The notes under the pieces: generated by a model
What the model saw: the letters and a program-made list of their open reading frames with translations, nothing else
Told to the model about the DNA's origin: nothing
The model's database searches: none
Part shown: positions 32,355 to 42,619 of the stretch, piece by piece
Layout: every line of letters begins with the position of its first letter
Numbering within the stretch: position 1 is the first letter of the stretch
Made by a program: the position numbers and the translations under genes
Assembly (NCBI GenBank): GCA_012274445.1
Contig: JAAROD010000015.1
Span: 2,356,001 to 2,420,000, forward strand
Reading direction: 5' to 3'
DNA from: Sclerotiophoma versabilis
Taxonomy: Eukaryota > Ascomycota > Dothideomycetes > Pleosporales > Didymellaceae
Length of the DNA stretch: 64,000 nt

Positions 32355-34660
32355 CTAATCATCAGCCGGCTCGACTCTAACAAGAACTTCCTCCAAGAAG
32401 CCCTCCAGAAAACCTGCGACTTCACCACCCATGCCCACTTCACCCTTCTCGTCCCATTGATCTAGCTCATTGAACTGTTCCGTGATTCGACTGACCAGTC
32501 TCTTCACGTTGTCATGGCACTCTTGTCGCTCCTTCTTTCTCCTCAAGTATGAGTCAGGGTCACGCATGGCTTGTGCGGATGCAGCGTCCTGTTTATTCAT
32601 GAGATTGAGATGATACGTCCTTCTGGACAACGCCGCCTCGAGTGCCGGAACAACCACGCCAGTCAGAGCAGTAATTTCTGCTTGGCTGGAAGAGGGAGGG
32701 TTGAGAAAGGCCAAGTCTGTCGGCTGAGGCTTTATCCGACCAAACGAGTTCCGAGCCTGGGATGGTTTTGCGGGTGGAGGCGATAGACTTCCGTTCAATG
32801 ATGTCTGATTGCTGTTTTGATGCGGTGGTGGCGGAGGTGCTTGTTGTCCCCTGTTCCCAAGTAGTGGCCCACCGAAGGGATCGTTTGAGGACCCCGAGTC
32901 AGGGCGTGATGTTCTTGCAGGACTGACGGGTGCAAATGATTGGTGTGGCGATGGAAGAGGTTTCTGGCCCGTCAGAGGTGGTAGCGGTTGCTGACCTACA
33001 AGTGGTGGCAAAGGCTTCTGAGCCTGAAGGGAGGGCAGCGGTTGGCTTATGTGCAGGGCTGGACTTGGGAGCGGTTTTGATTGCGCTGATGTTGGTGTGC
33101 TTCCCCTCGAATTGGGTCCTCGAAACGGGGGGATTTCTGAGATTGACATAGGAAGAATACCTCTAGGAGTGGCGTTGCGCTGCTGTGGTGTGATGTCCAG
33201 ACCCGCAATATCCTCGGCGATCGATCGCTGTATGTATTCTTCGTAGGCATGTGCTAGTGGAGTCTGTCGACGTGGCCCGTGAGGCTTTGGAGGCGAGGGT
33301 GTTGTTGGAGTCGCTAGACCACGATTTTGAGGTGGTGAAAAAACACTGGGTACAGGCGACGTTCGTAATGGCTCCTGCTTGGGTGGCGGAAAAAGAGGCG
33401 CATTTTTCTTATCAGGTGAAGGCGGTAGAGGCACTCTCGAAGCTGTGTTCAGTGATGTTGTAGGTGACGCACCGGTCCAAAGGGGTGCCAGACGTTTGGT
33501 AGGCGACGGCGGTGGACTCGCACGGATCGTGTCGTCATTCTCGTCAAAATATCCACCACGTTGGTGCGCTACTGGTTTTCTTTGAGGGGAAATGTTTCGT
33601 GCGTTGGCGCCAGCATTGTTTAGAGGCGCAAGTGCTGGTCCCCTACCGCCTGCAGTGGGTCTGATGGTACCAAAATCCCACAGATCTTCGTTGACTGGCT
33701 CCCTCCTCACTGGCATATCTTCTTCATCGTCTTCGGCAGCCTCCTTTGGATGCCTGATCCTCCAGTCCTGGTATCTTGTGATGAGTTCTTGCAGGCGAGC
33801 AGGCTTGCCAGCTCTCTTAATGAATGAGGTATTCAAGAGCTCTTTCGCCGTCGGACGCTCCTTAGGATCCTTACGCAAGCAGAGGTGGACAAATTCCTTG
33901 AAGGAAGACGAGAAACTGCCTTCCAATACGGGTGGTGGGTTCTTGGGAATCAGGAAGAGGACCTTCATAGGATGAATATCAGCGTATGGAGGCTCGCCGT
34001 TTGCCAGCTCCAGCGCGGTGATGCCGAGAGACCAGATGTCAGCCTTCCCATCGTAGCCGGATTGCTTGATGACCTCCGGCGCCATCCAGAACGGGGTACC
34101 GACGAAGGTGTTCTTCTTGGTCATGGTTGCTGAGAGCTGGCCAGAGACACCGAAATCGGCAAGCTTGACTTGGCCATTTGTGGTGACAAGAATGTTTGCA
34201 GCTGTTACAAGTCAGTGGGCGCAAGTTGGTAGGTAGGTGCGCACTTGCCCTTGATGTCCCGGTGCAGCTTGTGGTCCTCATGCAGATATGTCAAGCCCAT
34301 CAGCAATTCTTTCAGCATGATGGCGATCTCGACCTCTGCTAGAGGCCCTGGCTTCATAAGGTCGGCGCAGCTTCCGCCCCCGCAGAACTCCATTACAATC
34401 CAGAGGTCTGAGCCGTGAAGGTATGAGCCGTAGTATTTAGTGACATAAGGGGAGTTCATGTTGGACAGAATCATAATCTCGCCCATTATGTCCTCGACCT
34501 CGTCCTCTGCGTTCTCGACATCGATGACCTTGATTGCGACGGTGCGGCCTGTCCTGCGGCACTGCCCCTTGTAGACCTTGCCAAAGCTGCCGCCGCCGAT
34601 GCATTCTTGTTTGGTGTAGAGAGTCGTGGGGTCGACCGACGACTCCATTTCGGCCGCCAT
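32355..34660 (-). CDS. STE20/germinal-centre-type Ser/Thr kinase (Kic1/Nak1/POD-6-like)
   Basis: Two exons, 34660-34249 and 34201-32355, give 752 aa. The kinase domain occupies residues about 14-265: IGGGSFGKVYKG, Lys44 in VAIKVID, HRDIKAANIL with the catalytic Asp135, DFGVSGQLS, and the GCK signature VGTPFWMAPEVI. A long Pro/Ser-rich linker with repeats such as LPPL-x-GQ/QKPLP follows, then a helical C-terminus (about 630-752). An N-terminal GCK kinase with a C-terminal helical tail is the layout of Kic1/Nak1/POD-6, which act upstream of NDR kinases (Cbk1/COT-1) in polarity and septation; the exact orthologue among the three fungal GCKs is inferred. The only intron (34202-34248, 47 nt) starts with GC rather than GT and interrupts the codon after HRDIK. 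Start at 34660 (MAAEMESS). Confidence 0.9.
34202..34248 (-). other. GC-AG intron in the kinase gene
   Basis: On the minus strand the exon ends ...ATCAAGG and the intron begins GCAAGT and ends AACAG. Splicing restores HRDIK-AANIL, conserved in essentially all STE20 kinases; no GT nearby does so. GC donors with an otherwise perfect GCAAGT are the usual non-canonical class. Confidence 0.88.
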
Positions 34661-35744
34661 GTTGCTGCAGGGCCCAGCTCAGAGAGCGATTCGAGCAAGA
34701 GAAGTGAATGTGTAGCGAGCGGCGGGCGACCAAGTCGAGTGTGCTGGGCGCAGGTGGTGGCGTGCGCGGCCGCTGGTGTTGGAGAGAGTGCGTGAGCGCT
34801 TGGTAGGCGGTGGAAGGAGGGTTGGCGGCGGCAACGCCTTGTGTGGGCGAGGCAAGATGCGACGCAATGTGCGCAGGCCCAAGGTTCGAGCGACGGGCGA
34901 CGGCGACCCAAGGCAGGTGCGTCGGGCAAGAATGGCTGCGGCCGTGGACGGTGGGCGCGTCAATGTTTCGTGCCAGTAAACACGGTCGCCCTATCAACGA
35001 CCACCGAGGGAGGGGCAAGCGAGCGCGCAGCCTTGGGTACGATATAGCACACGCGCAGCTGCGAGTAACGTTTGCGGCGCGGGCAAAGAAACTGAAGAGC
35101 AGCAAAGAAGCTGGCTAGCCCAAGCTATTTGTTACTCCCTACCTAGCCGGCGTGCTGTTGTTATGGAGGGATCATGGTATGCAGCAAGGATGTTCTTGCA
35201 TGCACAGCACCGCGAGCTGCAGGAGCGCGGGGAGCAGCTGTCCACCTTCACGAGCGAAGAGATTGGACATGGCGAGCCGGCGACCGTGAAATTGCACGCC
35301 GGCTACGCGACAGCCACCAACGGCTCACTTTGGTCTTACTTGGACGCGTCGTGGTGGTCGTGTCTGAGGCCTAGCTCCCGTCGCTACCGTCTCGTCATTT
35401 CAGACCTCGCTCGTGGTGATTGGCTCTCAGCAGAGCCTCAACATTGACCTGCCAGTCTGCTTATGCGCCTGTCACCAACGCGACACACAAGTACCATAGC
35501 CTTCGCACTGATGTCATGGGAATCTTCCAACTCTCAAGTTTGATTGTCTCAGCACTGTACAATCCATTGGGGTATCCATATGCCACTGCCGTTATGAGCC
35601 ATAATCATGTCCACTAGTGGATGGTCTCGTCAAGTACAAAAACAAGAAGCATAGTAACGAAATCCTGCTGCGCCCTCAAATGCTGCTAACGCCTTCCATG
35701 GTTGCCCTGCTTGATCTTGCTGGGTCAACGTCCATTGTACGCGC
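34661..35744. promoter_or_regulatory. kinase upstream region and 3' region of the 906-aa gene
   Basis: About 1.1 kb, GC-rich near 34700-35050. Many overlapping open frames on both strands are explained by GC bias. An ATG frame at 35163-35447 (94 aa) has no motif. Promoter and 5' leader of the kinase should lie at 34661-35100. Confidence 0.45.
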
Positions 35745-38465
35745 TCAGTATCGCCTGCGAATTCTCTCTGCAACCGTGCTCTCTCCCTCGCTCTCTTCCT
35801 CGACTGGTGCCGGTGTCCTCCGCTCACGCGCCCTGTGCGCCTTTCTCCGCCTGTTGTGACTGACATTACTGGCAGAGTCATCGGGCCCAATCTCACTTCT
35901 AAGGTCGTCCAAGCTCTCGTCCTGTTCCCCAAAGCCTGCAGGTGTGTTCATTCTGACTTCGACCTCGTCCATGCCGGAACCTCGCCGTTGCTGTGCCACC
36001 ATCGACAACGCAGCAGCACGCTCACGCAGCCGTCGGCGCACCTGCTCGGCCTGGTTGTGTAGATGCTCGAAGGCATCTTCCATAGCTTCCATCCCAAGAT
36101 AGATTTCGCGCTCAATCTCAGCGAGCACAGCAACTTCAGTCTCTTCATCGATTTGTACTGGCGCCGGTCCCCCAGCTCCTGGTCGAACTGACCCTGGTCG
36201 AACCGATCCTGGACGTACGGAACCAGGACGGGACTGTGGCCCTGGACTGAAGGTCTGAAACGCCTGGCCAGGACTTGGTGATGCAAAGCGTTGAGGCCCG
36301 TCTGTTGAAGGGATCTGGCCAGGCATCAAGTCTTCGGCACCGGACCAGAGGAATCCATCAAACCGTCCCGACACAAGAATTTCCCACTCGTGTTTGGTTA
36401 CCGCTGCTAAGGTAGCTAAGATGTTGTGCATATCAGGGTTACGGATCAGGTACATCACGGTAAGCTGATCACGTGGCTCTTTCCCGAGGCGGTAGAGGCG
36501 CTGCAAGGCAAGACCAGCTTTTGCTAGATAATGCGGTGTGCCTGTCTCAGGCTTCTGTGTGCGGGGGTTAGGGAGCTTCTCAAGACCCCAAAGGAGCGCG
36601 TAGAACAGCGGACGTTGTGGCTGATCTAGACGGGTGAGCATGATGAAAGACAATGTCTCATCGTCAGCGTCCTCTGGAGAGTTGTCCTGTTGGTCTGTTA
36701 ACCACGACTGGACCGAGGACTTTGTCTTTTTCGCTTGTTTCTCGTAGTGGGCGCGGTACTGATCTGGCACATCAATATCGATCTGCTGACAAGGCTCTCC
36801 AAACTCCGAGATGCCCAACCCAGGCGCAACTGGATCATTGTACGGTGGCCAGGTTGGCAGCTCGCAACGTCCGGAGACCAGCTCCAGGATCTCACCCCAG
36901 TTGACGCCGGGAGTTTCTTCGGGTACAAGTTGGTCAAAGCACATCAGACACTGGCAGTGCTCTGAAGAGATGTTGCGAGCAAACACGTTTTCCAGCCGAT
37001 CGAGCAGACGGCGAGCGACGGATCGATATCCAGTTGCAACGGCGAGAGATCCATTCGTGTCAATGACGGTATTGTACTGATTCAGTACATTCTCGAGTGG
37101 CCGAAACAAAGTTCGAACATCATGGCCTTGCGCGCCACTTGTGGTAGGCGACATGTACGACGAGTAAACAGGAACCGATGCTCCCTCTATAGCACCTAGT
37201 AGGCTTCTTGGAATTGGGCGAGGCAAGCCGCCGTTTTGGAGAAGATAGTCTACGCGGGGCGGATCTCCCATCATTGCTGGCGGTGGTGGCGGTGGCGGTG
37301 GAGGAGGTGGTGGCATGGGCGATCCGTAGTTGGGGTTGACTGATGGTTCACGAGAGACTGGGTCTAATATCTCAACGGTGGCTGGCCTGTGTTTGTCGTC
37401 GAAGATGACGGAAGGAAGTACAGAGTGTTGTGTGGGTGTACGCGGAGACGAGTCGACGACAGAGGCAGGCGAGGCATCAGAGTATGCAGGTGATCGTGCT
37501 CGACGGGCGCGGTAGAGAGGAACAGATGTGTTGTCGGAGTCGAGGGTGATTTCCGACGACCCTCTGGGCTTGGTCTTTACCTTGTATGTCTTCGAACTCG
37601 AGCTCTTAGAAGTCCGACCGAGTGCTGGGCTCGCTGTCTTCGTCCTTGTAGGGACGGCGCGGGGTGATTTTGCTCTGGGCGATTTTGCGCGGACCGTGCT
37701 GGGCTGCGATCCTGTGGTCGAGGTCAAATCGGTCATCAAGTCTTGCTCCCTGATGCTCGAGCGTGAGGCCGTGTGTCGCTGGCCTGAAGGGGTGGAGACA
37801 CGAGTCGAGTTGTCTACGCTCCGTCTGCCCGACTCCATCTCTCGGTGCAGTGCTTCTGAAGTCCTCCGTGAGCTGTTGGTGCTTGCTGTTTTCCTGAGGT
37901 CTGCAGTAGTTGTGGTGGTGAGGGGCGGACTCGGCGGTGCTCGCGGCGGCGGGGGAGGTGCGCGTGTGGGAGTGGGCGGCACAGTTGGAGAACCCTCCTT
38001 CTTCTTCCCGTCCTGCGAGCCGTCGACGTCGGTGAGGTCTGGTGTCATGGTGGCCTTCCTTCTGTCGACATCGTCCCTGGCATAGATGCTCTCTTTGCTG
38101 TACGTCTTGTCGACAGAAGGATACGGCAGGCTGACCCTGGACCCGTTCCCGCTGTCGATCGAACTCCTTCTCGTGAGCTCGGGCACGAGTGCCATCTTGT
38201 GTGACTTGGCTGTCTGGGACGACGACGAGGTGCGGCTGATGCGCTCCTTCGAGGAGCGCTCGCGGACGCGGTCGTGCTCGGCGTCGTCTTCCTTGGACCC
38301 GGACGAGCGAGTCTTGCGGGATCTGGTGCTCTTATGGCGGTCGCGGTCCTTGCTGCGGTCGCGTACCCTGTCGCGATCCCTCTCCTTGTCCTTGGTTCGT
38401 GGGCTGTCGCGGTCGGAGTCCTTCTCCTTCTTGCGGCGGCGATGCGAGTCGGACGAGCTCAGCAT
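35745..38465 (-). CDS. 906-aa conserved fungal protein of unknown function, RS- and proline-rich
   Basis: Single exon, ATG at 38465. Residues 1-90 are almost all Arg/Lys/Asp/Ser (repeated RD, KD, ER), like RS-type nuclear proteins. Residues 90-380 are disordered, with PPPPPRAPP and many SP/TP sites. A run of 12 prolines (encoded at about 37274-37312) precedes an ordered block of about 300 residues starting near RVDYLLQNGG, including PLENVLNQYNTVIDTNGSLAVATGYRSVARRLLDRLENVF and a Cys pair CQCLMCFDQL. After this comes RPGSV repeated three times, then a helix (EIEREIYLGMEAMEDAFEHLHNQAEQVRRRLRER) and a charged tail. I recognise the type as a conserved ascomycete protein sometimes labelled a mismatch-specific glycosylase, but no glycosylase motif is visible, so I leave the function open. 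Confidence 0.82.
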   Translation of the reverse strand: MLSSSDSHRRRKKEKDSDRDSPRTKDKERDRDRVRDRSKDRDRHKSTRSRKTRSSGSKEDDAEHDRVRERSSKERISRTSSSSQTAKSHKMALVPELTRRSSIDSGNGSRVSLPYPSVDKTYSKESIYARDDVDRRKATMTPDLTDVDGSQDGKKKEGSPTVPPTPTRAPPPPPRAPPSPPLTTTTTADLRKTASTNSSRRTSEALHREMESGRRSVDNSTRVSTPSGQRHTASRSSIREQDLMTDLTSTTGSQPSTVRAKSPRAKSPRAVPTRTKTASPALGRTSKSSSSKTYKVKTKPRGSSEITLDSDNTSVPLYRARRARSPAYSDASPASVVDSSPRTPTQHSVLPSVIFDDKHRPATVEILDPVSREPSVNPNYGSPMPPPPPPPPPPPPAMMGDPPRVDYLLQNGGLPRPIPRSLLGAIEGASVPVYSSYMSPTTSGAQGHDVRTLFRPLENVLNQYNTVIDTNGSLAVATGYRSVARRLLDRLENVFARNISSEHCQCLMCFDQLVPEETPGVNWGEILELVSGRCELPTWPPYNDPVAPGLGISEFGEPCQQIDIDVPDQYRAHYEKQAKKTKSSVQSWLTDQQDNSPEDADDETLSFIMLTRLDQPQRPLFYALLWGLEKLPNPRTQKPETGTPHYLAKAGLALQRLYRLGKEPRDQLTVMYLIRNPDMHNILATLAAVTKHEWEILVSGRFDGFLWSGAEDLMPGQIPSTDGPQRFASPSPGQAFQTFSPGPQSRPGSVRPGSVRPGSVRPGAGGPAPVQIDEETEVAVLAEIEREIYLGMEAMEDAFEHLHNQAEQVRRRLRERAAALSMVAQQRRGSGMDEVEVRMNTPAGFGEQDESLDDLRSEIGPDDSASNVSHNRRRKAHRARERRTPAPVEEESEGESTVAERIRRRY

Positions 38466-39560
38466 CTTCTAGTACTGGAGGTGGAGTAGCTGCGGGTAGC
38501 TCGGTGCAGGGACGGTGGCAGCGCCCTCCCGCAGCGCGGCTAGAGAATCGCACTGTGTATTCGATTGGATGCTGAAGCGGGCTCGTTGCGGCGATGCGCC
38601 AATCATTGCACGACGGCCTCGTCCATTTGGGCCTCAGGCAGGATCGTCTGGGAAGGGGTGCCGTGTTCGGTGAAGGTTCTGAGTGAATGCTGGCTCTAGC
38701 GGTCGGGAGATGTGGTGCTATTCTGTGACGTGGTCCACAGTTGCCTGCGCTGGTGCATTGGGCGCCCTCCAGCATGTGGCTCGGCCCTCCGCCGCCCCGC
38801 GCGACCAGTGATCATCTCAACACCATGGCAAGCATCGTCAATCGGCCAGTCCATGGCGTTTGGTAGCTCTATGCGCAGTCTAACCATGATGCCAGTTCTT
38901 GCACGTCGCACCCGGTGTCGAGAGTGCCAAAACACATCGCCTTCTTAAGATATCCCTTGGGCATTCCGAGCTTGTTGTTGGCCCCTGCTGCTGCTGCTGC
39001 TGCCCTGCTCCACTGGCAATGCGTGTCAATGTCTCACCGAAACTTCATCCAAGTGCCAACCTCTTCCATTCCGGTCCTTCACGTAATCAATACTGTCTTA
39101 CCCGCCACCTCTACTAGTCAGCACCTTCGATGCACTTCATCGACACTTGGGTAATAACAACAGGACGCGTGAATCAATTGGGTATCTGAGATTCATGCAT
39201 TTGTACCACTCCAGCCTGTAGAGGTATCATGCGAAAACGAAATGCTGCATATACCGCCAAAGCCTTTGCCAATTTCCCTCGACACCTATACCGCGCATGA
39301 ACAGCTAAAAGAAATGAGATAATATACAGTATTGCCACCAGTCTTGTCCCAAAATCCAAAAATGACAAAGGGAAGAAACTTGTCAGCTTGATCCCCACCG
39401 GCACTCCAGACTCCTTGGTCGTAATGTCTTCGCCCGTGGGTCGAGAGACGCATTCCTGAACCGCGAGGGCAGGGTTTCGTATGTACTGTTGAACGACAAC
39501 CTTCCTGTGTCGGTCGGTCCATCGGGGATGCTATGGCACGTGCTATCGTCAATCCAGTCC
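38466..39560. other. intergenic region with a CTG microsatellite
   Basis: Upstream of the 906-aa gene (-) and downstream of the C2H2 gene (-). A (CTG)6 run lies at about 38986-39003. Frames on the plus strand have no recognisable content. No gene supported. Confidence 0.45.
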
Positions 39561-41405
39561 TCAATGGCCTTGCTGCTGACCCTGAGTATTATTGACGTGC
39601 TGCTGAGCAAGCTGGGCACGCAGGGTGGTGATTTCAGTCTGTAGGGTCGCAATCTTCTCATTGTGCTCCTTCTCCATTCGTGCCATGCGAGCCTCGATCT
39701 CGCGCACGTACTGCCAGACATCCATGTTGTTTCCCATGACCTCGCGCATGCTGCTACCGCTGCCACCGTGGCTAGACATGCTGCCTGGCTGCGACATGGT
39801 TCCTGGTGCAGGCATTTGCTGATGCTGGAGCATGCTAGGCCCCTTGCTACTCTGCGAGCCTGGTTTGGCCATACCAGTAAGCCCTGCCAACGATGGAAGA
39901 TGAGGACCATTGCTGGTGTTCGGAGGCTGCAGAGTAGGAGGCGTGCCTCGAGCTGTACCCGCGCCTCGAGCATAATTTTGCAGATGCATCTGCTGGGACA
40001 TATTCGGTGACCTTGGGTGGCTACCTTCATGAGCACCCAGCCGATAGTGGTCTTGCTGACTCGGCGAGATTGGTTTTGGACTTTCCGTCATACCGCCTTG
40101 AGCAAACGCGCCAGGCTGGTTTGCATTGTGGAGAGATGAGATACTCGAGGGAGCTAATTTTGGCGAGATGTTAGTTGGTTGAGATGCTTGCGCCGGGTAA
40201 TACGGGCGAAGGTTGTTCTGACTACTCGCCCCTTGGTTGGAAGGGTTGATTGGCGGATAGGTGCTGGAGTGATGACGATACGAACCTTGCGTAGAGTTTC
40301 CCGTGTTCTGCCTCTTACGCGCGGGCTCACTGATGCGACGACCATCATCATCTTCATCACCCTCTCCATCAGGCTCATTGGTATAAACAACACCGTCCAT
40401 ACCCTCGTCACCTTTGGCATCACCCATATCTTCATCTATGCCGAAGCTTGACCGGCGGCCTGCACAGCCACCCTGACCCTTGTTGTGTCGCGCTAGTGCA
40501 TCACCACGTGCGAACCTGCGGCCACACTTGAAGCAGGTGTGTGGACGTTCACCAGTGTGTAATTTCGTGTGTCGCTTCAAATCGTGCAGCCGCCGAAAGC
40601 GTGCCTGGCAGGTGGGGCACTCGTAGGGCTTCTCTTGACTGTGCGTCAACAAGTGACTCTTGAGGTTGTGGTGTCGAGTAAAGTCGGTAGAGCAGTAGGG
40701 GCACTTGTGGCGCTTGGTAGATGGGGACTTGGGGTTGTTCTGGCCGTACCCTGGAAGGCTCATCTGGCGCGCAGGAGCACGTGGGTCGTCCGGCGGCATG
40801 GGTCCTGGAAAGGTGAAGGCGCGATTCCCTGGGTTGTCGGGATTAGGCGCAATCAACTGGTGCTGATGATGGTGCGGCTGGTGCTGAGGTCGTTGGTGCG
40901 CACCCTCGTGATGTCCCGCATGTCCTGTGGGCCCTGTGGATGGCTCAGCGGCAGATGCGGCCGGCGCAGCTGTTCCCTCTCCATCGCCGAAGCTGGAGAG
41001 ACTGACGGGGCTCGTCTGCATGCTGTCGCCCGTAACTCCAGTGAGTTCCGGGATGATGATTGGCAGCTTCGTGCCTTTATCGCCCTGGGATGCCTGTAAC
41101 TGCGGCGCGTCTGAGGGATGGCTTTGACCATTGCCCTGCAGGTTCTGCAGAATAGTCGCAGCCGGATTTGGACTTGTCTGGCGCGAGTTGTGCTCTCTGT
41201 ACCGGCGTTCGTCGGCCATTGCACCTGCGCCGGTGAGGGGTGCTGGTGACAGCCTTGGTGACAGTCCGCGCGGGGATTTCACGAGGTGTGTTCCAAACGT
41301 TGCGCCACCGTTGTTGCGCGCGGCAGAGCCTGGGGTGCTAGGCCTGTTGGGCGCAGAGAATGGGCCGTTCAATGTAGGCGTGATCGCTCGAGTCGTGGCA
41401 GCCAT
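39561..41405 (-). CDS. C2H2 zinc-finger transcription factor, three fingers (RfeC-like?)
   Basis: Single exon, 614 aa, start at the ATG of MAATTRAITPTLNG (41405); the frame stays open upstream only with a TTG. The zinc fingers lie near the middle: CPYC...H-x3-H (DFTRHHNLKSH), CPTC...H-x3-H (RFRRLHDLKRH) and CFKC...H-x6-C (RFARGDALARH then GGC), so the third is C2HC. A His/Gln-rich stretch (about 200-215) precedes them. The flanks are Ser/Pro/Gln-rich, as in activators. The C-terminal 40 residues (VREIEARMARMEKEH, LQTEITTLRAQLAQQ) form a coiled coil that may dimerise. The finger spacing and TKRHKCPYC start remind me of the Aspergillus FLO11-type regulator RfeC, but I cannot confirm this without a search. 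Confidence 0.88.
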   Translation of the reverse strand: MAATTRAITPTLNGPFSAPNRPSTPGSAARNNGGATFGTHLVKSPRGLSPRLSPAPLTGAGAMADERRYREHNSRQTSPNPAATILQNLQGNGQSHPSDAPQLQASQGDKGTKLPIIIPELTGVTGDSMQTSPVSLSSFGDGEGTAAPAASAAEPSTGPTGHAGHHEGAHQRPQHQPHHHQHQLIAPNPDNPGNRAFTFPGPMPPDDPRAPARQMSLPGYGQNNPKSPSTKRHKCPYCSTDFTRHHNLKSHLLTHSQEKPYECPTCQARFRRLHDLKRHTKLHTGERPHTCFKCGRRFARGDALARHNKGQGGCAGRRSSFGIDEDMGDAKGDEGMDGVVYTNEPDGEGDEDDDGRRISEPARKRQNTGNSTQGSYRHHSSTYPPINPSNQGASSQNNLRPYYPAQASQPTNISPKLAPSSISSLHNANQPGAFAQGGMTESPKPISPSQQDHYRLGAHEGSHPRSPNMSQQMHLQNYARGAGTARGTPPTLQPPNTSNGPHLPSLAGLTGMAKPGSQSSKGPSMLQHQQMPAPGTMSQPGSMSSHGGSGSSMREVMGNNMDVWQYVREIEARMARMEKEHNEKIATLQTEITTLRAQLAQQHVNNTQGQQQGH

Positions 41406-41526
41406 GGTGTACAGATGCTTAGTCAAACAACTGGGCAAAGGTGATCTTGAGCCAAAGTCAGCGCTGAACAAGGGGGGCGAATGTGGGCTTGGGCGTATGG
41501 GCAGGCTCTGGGTCTCGCGAATGCAT

Positions 41527-41612
41527 TGCAGCAGCAGCAGAGAGTCGTGGTGTGGTGTGGCGGAGTGGTGGTGCGTGGTGCGTGGTGTGTGGTGTGTGGT
41601 GTGTGGTGTGGC
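41527..41612. repeat. CAG run followed by GTGTGGT minisatellite
   Basis: A (GCA)n/(CAG)n run at about 41527-41540, then a G/T-only tract based on GTGGT and GTGTGGT, most regular at 41568-41612. The strand asymmetry (nearly no C or A) is striking. It lies 120-210 bases upstream of the C2H2 gene start. Confidence 0.85.
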
Positions 41613-42128
41613 TGTGACAAACCTTTTGGTGCGCAGAGCGTTGGTTCCGCACGCTCTCTACTCGGCGATGTCTTCGATGCAGTGATGCTCGCTCGCTCAC
41701 AAACGCGCTGGATACTAGTGAGTCGCACAGACCAGAGATTCTACACAGGCGGCTCTGCAATTGGGCTGAGGTGGAAGAGCTGTGAGGTGCGCGCTGTTGC
41801 GAGCCGCGAATGCGACGGTCGCCAAGGTGATCTGCCTCTAGTGCCCCGTGTGGACAGGATGGACTGCAGCTAACAGGCGTCCGCAACTGGCGGTGGTTCC
41901 TGGACACAGGCGTGACGACGAGAGCGTGGCAGCTAGTGGGTCGGCCGAGGTGGTGGAATGCGGCGCCTCAGCGGTCGAGGACGGGCGGGTTGGTGAGGCT
42001 GCAAGCTGAGCGAACAGCGCAACTCCGGGCGCAGGCGGCAGGTGCGAGCGGGCGGCGACACACGTGCAGTGCGGGCTGCCAAGTGGTGGAGCTGGAATCG
42101 CGGCGTGGTACAGGCAGAGAGCAAGCAG

Positions 42129-42152
42129 AGCAGACAGCAGACAGCAGACAGC
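42129..42152. repeat. short CAGACAG tandem repeat
   Basis: About three copies of a 7-base unit (agcagac) in the upstream region of the C2H2 gene. Confidence 0.75.
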
Positions 42153-42619
42153 GTTTTGCAGAGACCGACGGTGCGCGCAGGATCCAGGTGTGGTGATGCT
42201 GCGCTGCGTGGAGCGGTTCGAAGGCTGGTGGGAAATGACGAGTTGTGGCTGAACCTAGGGCAGGTGCGATGCGCTCACGGACCCACGAAGTGCGGAAGGT
42301 GCGGTAGCTGCAGCGTGCCTGTTCGTTCCCTCATTCAAATGGGCGCTCCCGCAGGATCGCTGTGAGGATTGATGGGGGCGAGGAGATCGACAGCAGTGAA
42401 GAGCAGAGGAAGCTCCTCTCGCCGAAATTGAGTCGCGCTGGCTGAGTGGGAGACTTGCGTCTGCCGCGCGTGAGTTGAAGGAGGCTGTGTCCCGGTCGGT
42501 GGGGCACCTGCCGCCTCGCCCAATCACGGCCTCGTGTGCCTCTCTAACACGACCAGCCCTCAAGCCGTGGCCAAGGCTGTGGCGTGCCTCCAGCTAGGAC
42601 CGCCCCAGCCAAGAGCACC

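Larger units (their letters stand above)
41406..42619. promoter_or_regulatory. long GC-rich upstream region of the C2H2 gene
   Basis: About 1.2 kb upstream of the minus-strand transcription-factor gene, GC-rich, with CAG, GTGTGGT and CAGACAG tandem repeats (separate entries). Many frames on both strands, none with recognisable content. A long 5' leader is common for fungal regulators and is likely here. Confidence 0.45.

Noticed and set aside
34800..35118. Several overlapping open frames on both strands upstream of the kinase
   Set aside because: Explained by high GC and few stops; no motif, and they lie where the kinase leader and promoter should be.
35163..35447. 94-codon ATG frame on the plus strand
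   Set aside because: No motif, no conserved composition, no splice partners; kept only as part of the intergenic note.
37274..37312. GGT/GGC-rich tandem tract as an independent repeat element
   Set aside because: It is the coding sequence of the 12-proline run in the 906-aa protein, so it is explained by that gene.
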